From Alphaproteobacteria bacterium (GTDB lineage Bacteria; Pseudomonadota; Alphaproteobacteria; Bin65): a DNA stretch of 64,000 nucleotides. Position 1 is the stretch's first letter. Every line of letters starts with the position of its first letter. The DNA lies in contig JAJFFJ010000043.1 in NCBI GenBank assembly GCA_021776685.1, positions 238,848 through 302,847 on the forward strand, in the 5' to 3' direction. A model generated the notes under the pieces. It had not been told where the DNA came from. It saw nothing but the letters and a program-made list of their open reading frames with translations, and did not search any database. Positions 58,457-64,000 of the stretch are shown here, one piece after another. A program made the position numbers and the translations under genes.

Positions 58457-59551
58457 ATGAAAGTGATGCACGTAATCGCGGGCCTTGGTACAGGCGGCGC
58501 GGAAACCCAACTGGTCAATCTTGTCACTTCCGCGTGCCCGGACGGGCCCGAAAGCATCGTCGTCAACTTGCTGGCGATAGGTTCTGGTCCGAACACCCGG
58601 CGCTTGAAAGATGCAGGAATCGAAGTCCATCATCTCGGGCTTTCCGGTATCGGGAACCTCATCGGTACGCGCAACCGCCTGACCCGGCTGATACGTTCAA
58701 GCAAACCGGATATTGTTCAGAGCTGGATGTACTACGGGGATTTTCTTTCCTATTCGGCGATCCGCAAGGGAGGACTTCTCGGTCGCGTCCAGCACTTTTG
58801 GAACATTCGCTGTTCCGACATGGACCTTCAAAGATATTCGCGCCGACTTCGCTGGGTGGTGAAGTTTTGTGCGGCGCACAGCGGCAAACTCAGCGGCATT
58901 GTTGTAAACTCCTTAGCCGGCCAGGAGGTGCATCGTCGCGCAGGGTTTCGGCCTCGCGCCTGGCATTTGATCGACAACGGTATCGACACCGACCATTTTT
59001 CGCCTGGCGATAAGCACATGGCCCGGCGGGCGGTTGGTTTTCCCCAAGACCGGCCGATTGCAATTCACATTGCGCGGCTGGATCCGATGAAAGATCACGA
59101 TACGCTGATCCAGGTTGCCGCCGAAGCGCCGCAATGGCTTTTCGTCGCCGTTGGCGCCGGCACCGAAAAGCTAAATGGACCGCCAAATCTTGTGGGTCAG
59201 GGCAGGCGTGACGATGTTGATCGCCTGGCCCAGGCAGCGGATGTGGTCCTGTCGACTTCCGCGTTTGGCGAAGGTTTTTCCAACGCCCTGGCAGAAGGTA
59301 TGGCCTGTGGTCTTTTGCCAATATCGACTGATGTGGGAGACAGCGCCCGGCTCATCGATACTGCCGGGTGGGTCGTTCCCCCGCAATCGCCGGACCATAT
59401 AGTCGACGCATTGAATGAGATCGTAACATTCGACGTAGCTGAACATGCCCGGCGAAGTGCAGTTGCCCGCGATCGCATCGTCACCGAATTTGGCATTGAC
59501 CGGATGGTGGATCGGTACAATTCGCTCTACCGTCAGGCAGTCGCCAGCTAA
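58457..59551 (+). CDS. Glycosyltransferase, GT4
   Basis: The 364-residue protein has the GT4 opening VMHVIAGLGTGGAETQLVNLVTSA, IVQSWMYYGDFLSYSAIRKG, HLIDNGIDTDHFSPGDK, and the donor-site GFxxALAEGMACGLLPISTDVGD around residues 278-300 (FGEGFSNALAEGMACG). It is the last gene of the glycan locus and lies 12 bp after the membrane glycosyltransferase gene, so the two are co-transcribed. It is convergent with the next gene, with 16 bp between the stops and no visible terminator hairpin. Confidence 0.89.
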   Translation: MKVMHVIAGLGTGGAETQLVNLVTSACPDGPESIVVNLLAIGSGPNTRRLKDAGIEVHHLGLSGIGNLIGTRNRLTRLIRSSKPDIVQSWMYYGDFLSYSAIRKGGLLGRVQHFWNIRCSDMDLQRYSRRLRWVVKFCAAHSGKLSGIVVNSLAGQEVHRRAGFRPRAWHLIDNGIDTDHFSPGDKHMARRAVGFPQDRPIAIHIARLDPMKDHDTLIQVAAEAPQWLFVAVGAGTEKLNGPPNLVGQGRRDDVDRLAQAADVVLSTSAFGEGFSNALAEGMACGLLPISTDVGDSARLIDTAGWVVPPQSPDHIVDALNEIVTFDVAEHARRSAVARDRIVTEFGIDRMVDRYNSLYRQAVAS

Positions 59552-59567
59552 GGCCGCAAAACAAAGC

Positions 59568-60401
59568 CTACCAGAACACCAGCGCACGCATTTCGATGCT
59601 TTCGCGCTCCGGCGCATTTGGCCGGGGGCTAGGGTGGTCAAATGCGGTATGGCCGGTGTATCGCGCACGGCCGTCACGTTCTGACTCCCAGACCTTGAAG
59701 ACATAGGCTTCCTCCCGGGTCATGTCGGGCAGGTAGTACCAGACGTGATCCGGGCTATAGACGAACTGCATGACCTCTCCAACGCGGTCCACATAACGCA
59801 GCTCGGTCAGCCTTGTGTCTTTCTCCGAGATGGTTTGGGCATCGCAGATCGCCAGCGGGGTTTTTTCTACCGGCGGGCCGAATGGCCGCCACACCTGCAT
59901 GATGCCGTAGCGGCGCTGGATCAGCTCTTCGGCGTCGTCCGGCAACAGGTCTCGTACCCGCCGCGGGGCGGATGTGTCGGTATAGTCGTTGTGTACAGTC
60001 CGCACCGGTTCCCGAACGGCCTTGTCCTGCTGCACGCGCTCATCGTTGGCGCGCAGCGTGTGGTCAAATACATGCACACGTCGTGCGCCGGCCTCAGCCA
60101 GCAGCAGTTTTTCGATCTCCGGGTAGTAGACGGCCTTGATTTCGTCGTCGTCATAGAAATCTTTGACGGCAGTATCGTGACGAATGATCGCGAAGCCGTT
60201 GGCGTCCAGCGTGAACCGGTCAGCTATCGGGCGTGCATCATTGATTGTGACCTGTCGCGCTTCGAACTTTCCCGTACGGAGAGATTGACGGGTACCGGGC
60301 ACGGCCAGATCGGTAACCGGCTTTTCTCCGGTCTCGATCATGTAATTGAGCTCAGCCTGTATTTTTGTGTCTTGGCTCACCTGCGCGCCATCTGCTGCCA
60401 T
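59568..60401 (-). CDS. CmcJ/NvfI-family oxidoreductase (2OG-oxygenase-like)
   Basis: The 277-residue protein carries family landmarks: DFYDDDEIKAVYYPEIEKLLL, VHVFDHTLRAND, VHNDYTDTSAPRRVRDLL, QVWRPFGPPVEKTPLAICDA, HVWYYLPDM, and DGRARYTGHTAFDHP ending in ESIEMRALVFW. The HND...H pattern could bind iron as in 2-oxoglutarate enzymes. GGAG 8 bases before the ATG at 60401 supports the start; the frame is open to 60473. The substrate is unknown. It diverges from the QueG-like genes across 187 bp, where TTGGTA (60518) and TACAGT (60542), 18 bases apart, form a weak promoter for the plus strand. Confidence 0.85.
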   Translation of the reverse strand: MAADGAQVSQDTKIQAELNYMIETGEKPVTDLAVPGTRQSLRTGKFEARQVTINDARPIADRFTLDANGFAIIRHDTAVKDFYDDDEIKAVYYPEIEKLLLAEAGARRVHVFDHTLRANDERVQQDKAVREPVRTVHNDYTDTSAPRRVRDLLPDDAEELIQRRYGIMQVWRPFGPPVEKTPLAICDAQTISEKDTRLTELRYVDRVGEVMQFVYSPDHVWYYLPDMTREEAYVFKVWESERDGRARYTGHTAFDHPSPRPNAPERESIEMRALVFW

Positions 60402-60588
60402 GGGGGTACTCCGTCGCTGGATCGGTGTCTGGTCTAACGTTGGATTGCATACCGAAAAAGGCAATCCGCGCATCAGTTGGCGCGAAGATCAATGGCCGCC
60501 ACGCAGTGTGTCGGTGCTTGGTATTGTCGCTGAGAATTTTTTACAGTAACGTCAAAAATCTAGATGCGGCTGGAATTCGGAACACCCT

Positions 60589-61620
60589 ATGGCGCGAACG
60601 CCTTTGACCTCGGAAGATGTGAAGCAGATGGCCCGCGACCTGGGCGCGGACCTCGTGGGTATCGCCTCTGCCGATGTGATGAACGCTTTTCCGCCGGACC
60701 CGTTGTGGCCACAGACTCCTGAGGCCATCACCCCCCTCTGCCGCAGCGTTATCGTGATCGCGCTGAATATTCCCGTGGCGGTTCTGCGCACAAAGCTTTC
60801 CATCGTCGTGCAGGTGATGGATCAGCTGGTGCTGCGCCGCCTCGATCGGGTCGCCCACAAGCTGGCGCGTGAACTGGAAAAAAAGGGCTGGCCAAGCTTC
60901 ATCACCATGGGCCAGGAAACCGACCTTCGCCTGAAAAACGGCAGTTATGGCCGGCTATCAACTCGTCATGCCGGGATCGAGGCTGGCCTCGGCACCTTGG
61001 GCCTGGACGTCAATATCCTGACGCCGGAATACGGCCCTCGGGTCTATCTCACCTGTATCCTGACAGAGCTGGAGCTTGAGCCCGATCATCCGATGACCGA
61101 GCAGGTCTGCATCGGCGAATCCTGTTCCAGATGTCTGCATTCCTGTCCGACAGACGCCGTGCTGCATTTCGGCCTGGACAAGCGCGCGTGCGCGCAGGCG
61201 GCGCAGGAGTTTGGCTACTCAGTCTCCACCAACTTCCTTGGCGACTATTTTCAGGTGGACAACGAGGGCAAGAAAGACCGGCTCAAGGACCGCAACATCT
61301 TTGGCCTGTGGCAAGGACTGTTGCGGGTGGCGGGATCATTCGGCGATTGCCCCCGTTGCATGGCGGTGTGCCCGGTGGGTAACGACTATCATGCGTTCCT
61401 GGCCGGGCCGCAAAAGCAGATCCCGGAAAAGACCGACGAAAAGGTCGCCAAGGGAAAGAGCTACAAAGCCGTGCGCGCGGAAGGTGGCGACGCACCGGGC
61501 CTGAACGACTGGAATGTCCGATGGGTGGGACCCGAGGGCTATCAGGGCATGGTCGCCCGCCAGCTCCAGGAATTCAAAAAACTACAGCGCGAGCGGGAAA
61601 CCGCTGACAAAGAGGAATAA
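60589..61620 (+). CDS. QueG-like 4Fe-4S protein (first of a tandem pair)
   Basis: The 343-residue protein has an N-terminal QueG/reductive-dehalogenase-like domain (ARDLGADLVGIASADVMNAFPPD, RHAGIEAGLGTLGLDVNILTPEYGPRVYLTCILT) and two Fe-S motifs: CIGESCSRCLHSCPTDA (about 174-190) and CPRCMAVCPVG (about 254-264). QueG needs cobalamin for epoxyqueuosine reduction. The paralogue following and the lack of other queuosine genes suggest a different reductive reaction here. No signal peptide or Tat motif is visible, so it should be cytoplasmic. Confidence 0.82.
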   Translation: MARTPLTSEDVKQMARDLGADLVGIASADVMNAFPPDPLWPQTPEAITPLCRSVIVIALNIPVAVLRTKLSIVVQVMDQLVLRRLDRVAHKLARELEKKGWPSFITMGQETDLRLKNGSYGRLSTRHAGIEAGLGTLGLDVNILTPEYGPRVYLTCILTELELEPDHPMTEQVCIGESCSRCLHSCPTDAVLHFGLDKRACAQAAQEFGYSVSTNFLGDYFQVDNEGKKDRLKDRNIFGLWQGLLRVAGSFGDCPRCMAVCPVGNDYHAFLAGPQKQIPEKTDEKVAKGKSYKAVRAEGGDAPGLNDWNVRWVGPEGYQGMVARQLQEFKKLQRERETADKEE

Positions 61621-61627
61621 ACCTTCA

Positions 61628-62617
61628 ATGGTCTCCATGTTTCAAACCCCGCTGACGGCGGCAGAGATCAAGGAAAAGGCTCTGTCCTTGGGCGCGGATA
61701 TTGTTGGCATCGCTGATGGCGCCGTCATGAACGCGAATCCGCCCAACCCTGATGACCCGCAAATACCCAGTGACGTGACCGACCACGACGCTGACCGGGT
61801 GATCGTCATCGGACAACGGGTCAGCCTCGGCGCGGCGCGTATTCTCGATTGGTCCGACCGGCACAAGTATGTGAATGACGAGTTGACCATCACGGCGTTG
61901 GAAGAGATCGCCCTCGATCTGGTGCGATGGCTGGAGAAAAGCGGTTACCCTGCGCTTGTGGTACCCACCACCCACGTCGACCCGTGGCGGTATGACGGCA
62001 ACCCGGAGACCCACATCCGCCCGCCGATTTCCCACGAGCATGCCGCCGTGGAGGCCGGGCTCGGTACCCTGGGCTTGAACCTGCAATTGCTGACGCCGGA
62101 ATATGGGCCGAGGGTGCAACTGACCGCGGTGCTGAGCTCCGTCCCCGTCGAGCCCGACAGCCGGATGGAGGAAAGCCTTTGCCTGGGGCCCGAGTGTGGG
62201 CGGTGCCTGTCGGCCTGTCCGGGGGACGCCATTAAGCAGTGGGACCGGGACTGGGCTGCCTGCAACGAGCATCGCCAACCGCACAGCTTCAAGGAGATGA
62301 GCCGATACCTTGAAAGCGTGATCGACGAGCCGGATCCTGAAGTCCAGAAAAAGATGCTCCGCAACGAAGACAGCTTCTACCTGTGGACCAGCATTTTGCG
62401 AGGTGCGGGGGTCGTTACGGGCTGCCGACGTTGCCAGGATGTGTGCCCCGTTGGCGCTGACTATGAAGATCTGCTGAAAGACGCGCTGGATCACATTTCG
62501 GAAGATACAGCAGTCAAGCAAACCCGGCTGGCCAGCATCCAGGCTGACGAAGCGGCCGGCAATCGGGGCGATGCCTATCCGGCACAGGCCCGTTGGATCG
62601 GCAAATTCACCGATTAA
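61628..62617 (+). CDS. QueG-like 4Fe-4S protein (second of a tandem pair)
   Basis: The 329-residue protein is a diverged paralogue of the one just upstream (7-bp gap): LSLGADIVGIADGAVMNANPPNPDD, HAAVEAGLGTLGLNLQLLTPEYGPRVQLTAVLS, CLGPECGRCLSACPGDAI (about 187-204) and CRRCQDVCPVGADY. Both proteins have the same two 4Fe-4S sites, and the pair could form a heteromer. The ATG at 61628 is used; the longer frame from 61514 overlaps the first gene. The reaction is unknown. Confidence 0.82.
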   Translation: MVSMFQTPLTAAEIKEKALSLGADIVGIADGAVMNANPPNPDDPQIPSDVTDHDADRVIVIGQRVSLGAARILDWSDRHKYVNDELTITALEEIALDLVRWLEKSGYPALVVPTTHVDPWRYDGNPETHIRPPISHEHAAVEAGLGTLGLNLQLLTPEYGPRVQLTAVLSSVPVEPDSRMEESLCLGPECGRCLSACPGDAIKQWDRDWAACNEHRQPHSFKEMSRYLESVIDEPDPEVQKKMLRNEDSFYLWTSILRGAGVVTGCRRCQDVCPVGADYEDLLKDALDHISEDTAVKQTRLASIQADEAAGNRGDAYPAQARWIGKFTD

Positions 62618-62736
62618 CCTTGTATTTTGCTCGGCCTTCCGTGCCGTGCCGGGCCGGGGTATCATCTTCACGAGCGAAATTTGGGGGAGGGGATCGCCAA
62701 AGGCGGCCCTGCGCCTCTTGTTGAGGAGAAAAAAAC

Positions 62737-63183
62737 ATGCTTTTCCGTACGATTCCATTTCTCGGCCTGGTTATGGTCGTCTACGCCATCTTCCTTTACG
62801 GCGGGAGCGTGTTTGGCTCCGGTCCGTTCGCGATGGAGCCGTTCCTGCGTGGCTCGCTGTGGACGATCACGCTATCGTCGGGCGATCCCTGGGTCATGAC
62901 CAATGGAGATGTCTTCGTCATCGTCGGTCTGTTCATGCTTGGGATCGAGGGACTCAAGTCCACCGCAACGGGCAAGACGTCGATGATCAATCACATGTTG
63001 TCGATGCTTGTTTTTATCGCCGCATTTGTGCTTTTCCTGCTGGTGAAAGGTTTCGGCACGACCACGTTCTTCATGCTGGCGGTCATGGCGCTGATCGACA
63101 CGATGGTCGGAATGCTGACCTCGATCGTCACCGCGCGGCGTGACTTCGGTGTAGCTTCGCCGGGAATCATCCCGTCGAACTAA
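62737..63183 (+). CDS. Small integral membrane protein of unknown function
   Basis: The 148-residue protein has four hydrophobic segments (about residues 5-24, 58-74, 86-105 and 108-128: PFLGLVMVVYAIFLYGG, VFVIVGLFMLGIEG, MLSMLVFIAAFVLFLLV, FFMLAVMALIDTMVG). AGGAG lies 9 bases before the ATG. I do not recognise a functional motif. It stands alone, 119 bp after the second QueG-like gene, and is followed by a strong terminator. Confidence 0.8.
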   Translation: MLFRTIPFLGLVMVVYAIFLYGGSVFGSGPFAMEPFLRGSLWTITLSSGDPWVMTNGDVFVIVGLFMLGIEGLKSTATGKTSMINHMLSMLVFIAAFVLFLLVKGFGTTTFFMLAVMALIDTMVGMLTSIVTARRDFGVASPGIIPSN

Positions 63184-63209
63184 TCTGAAAGATTTGATAT
63201 CGGGAAAAG

Positions 63210-63231
63210 GGCGGCTCTGGCCGCCTTTTTT
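63210..63231 (+). terminator. Rho-independent terminator
   Basis: GGCGGC (63210-63215) and GCCGCC (63220-63225) form a six-pair GC stem with the four-base loop TCTG, followed directly by TTTTTT. It lies 27 bp after the stop of the small membrane protein gene and should end that transcript. Confidence 0.88.
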
Positions 63232-63339
63232 CTTGCTGGCTGGTTTTCTGACCATCAGTCCTGAAGGACGCCTGAGTCGGTTGGCGCGCATCTATGAAAG
63301 CTGCTAGACACTGGCCGGTGTTAATCCCCGCGGCAGCCC

Positions 63340-63795
63340 ATGACAGAAAACAACACATCCTCATCGAACCCGCCTGACGGGCAAAAACCATCGTCGCCGG
63401 CCGAACAGGTCGCCGTCTTTATCGGTGCGGCGATACTCTCCGGATTTGTCATGTATGTCGGTCAGCGGTCACTGCTGCCGCAATTGGCGAGGACCCGGGC
63501 GGATATGGGAGAGGTCCTGACGATCCTGCCGATCTTCCTGAGCCTGCTCGGTACCGCGATCTGGATCGGCATCTATACGGTCTTTCCCGCCGCACCAGTA
63601 AAGCCGGCAATACCGTTCATATGGGCGGTCGGCGGCCTTTACGTTGCAGCCGAAATTCTTATGCTATCGCAGGCGCTGGCGCGGATTGGGATGCAGCCAC
63701 CTATCGGCTACTACATCAGCATTACGGGCGGCATGGTTGCTCTGGTCCTGATTTTCCAGCACTGGTTCCGGAAGAAGGGCCGAATCCCGGAGTAA
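63340..63795 (+). CDS. Small integral membrane protein of unknown function
   Basis: The 151-residue protein has a polar N-terminal tail (TENNTSSSNPPDGQKPSS), then four hydrophobic segments (about residues 25-42, 61-80, 88-108 and 122-140: VAVFIGAAILSGFVMYVG, LPIFLSLLGTAIWIGIYTV, IPFIWAVGGLYVAAEILML, YYISITGGMVALVLIF). No motif is recognised. It is convergent with the gene cut by the right edge, with 18 bp between the two stops. Confidence 0.75.
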   Translation: MTENNTSSSNPPDGQKPSSPAEQVAVFIGAAILSGFVMYVGQRSLLPQLARTRADMGEVLTILPIFLSLLGTAIWIGIYTVFPAAPVKPAIPFIWAVGGLYVAAEILMLSQALARIGMQPPIGYYISITGGMVALVLIFQHWFRKKGRIPE

Positions 63796-63813
63796 GGCGT
63801 CGCGTAGTATCCG

Positions 63814-64000
63814 CTATCCGCCTTGTTCGAGCCAGTCTTGGGCAACTGACGCCGGGACGATGCGCTTGCGAAACTGGCTGCGCACGTCCGTCCAGCGAAA
63901 GCGGATAGAGTTGGTGACGATTTCGTCGTCAAGCTTCTTGTATTCGTCGATCACTGGCGCAAAGCGAATCAGGTCCGTCTCGCTGCCCAGAAAGGCCGCC
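63814..64000 (-). CDS. C-terminal part of an unidentified protein
   Basis: A minus-strand frame is open from the window edge to a TAG at 63814-63816 and gives 61 residues (AAFLGSETDLIRFAPVIDEYKKLDDE... ending DWLEQGG). The composition (charged, regular) and the convergent layout support a real gene. It is too short to assign to a family. Confidence 0.6.
   Translation of the reverse strand, partial: AAFLGSETDLIRFAPVIDEYKKLDDEIVTNSIRFRWTDVRSQFRKRIVPASVAQDWLEQGG

Overview
The window looks like chromosomal DNA of an alphaproteobacterium, probably of the Rhodospirillales type. This rests on high GC (about 60% by eye), dense translationally coupled operons joined by ATGA/GTGA overlaps, frequent GTG starts, and gene families typical of that group (CoxMSL-type molybdenum hydroxylase, HyuA/HyuB, fused CysNC, CmcJ/NvfI oxygenase). 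The species was not identified. I saw no tRNA, rRNA, CRISPR array, prophage or intact insertion sequence.

Region 1 (1-9800) is a catabolic operon on the minus strand, read hyuA > hyuB > acyl-CoA dehydrogenase > B12 subunit > mutase large subunit > FAD subunit > 2Fe-2S subunit > molybdopterin subunit (cut by the window edge). A divergent MarR-family gene is separated from it by a near-ideal operator and a promoter that predicts a leaderless marR mRNA. The substrate is unknown. The mutase keeps the Tyr/Arg pair of methylmalonyl-CoA-type enzymes, and the acyl-CoA dehydrogenase lacks both usual catalytic glutamates.

Region 2 (9790-15988) holds an aldehyde:ferredoxin oxidoreductase-family gene with a perfect 22-bp palindrome upstream, a broken zinc-ribbon gene interrupted by a hairpin element, sulfate activation genes (cysD, fused cysNC) and a second acyl-CoA dehydrogenase.

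Region 3 (16000-59551) is a roughly 43-kb surface-glycan locus. It encodes a legionaminic-acid-type route (LegB, LegC, LegH, LegI, LegG, LegF plus a PtmE-like CBS-nucleotidyltransferase that would supply the GDP-sugar). It also encodes a pseudaminic-acid-type route (PseB, PseC, PseH, PseG), a second unusual NeuB-family synthase followed by an ATP-grasp enzyme, SpsF-like cytidylyltransferase, class III aminotransferase, GNAT, PIG-L deacetylase and AsnB-like protein, and a WbpB/WbpD/WbpE-like module for a 3-acetamido-uronic acid sugar. A second ATP-grasp enzyme, an enolase-superfamily protein, an ABC exporter, a radical SAM protein, a 2OG oxygenase, methyltransferases and several glycosyltransferases complete it. 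Together these could build and export (or attach, for example to flagellin) a heavily decorated nonulosonate-containing glycan. The acceptor is not shown by the sequence.

Region 4 (59568-64000) has a CmcJ/NvfI-family oxygenase, two tandem QueG-like 4Fe-4S proteins, two small membrane proteins with a clear terminator between them, and a partial unknown gene at the right edge.
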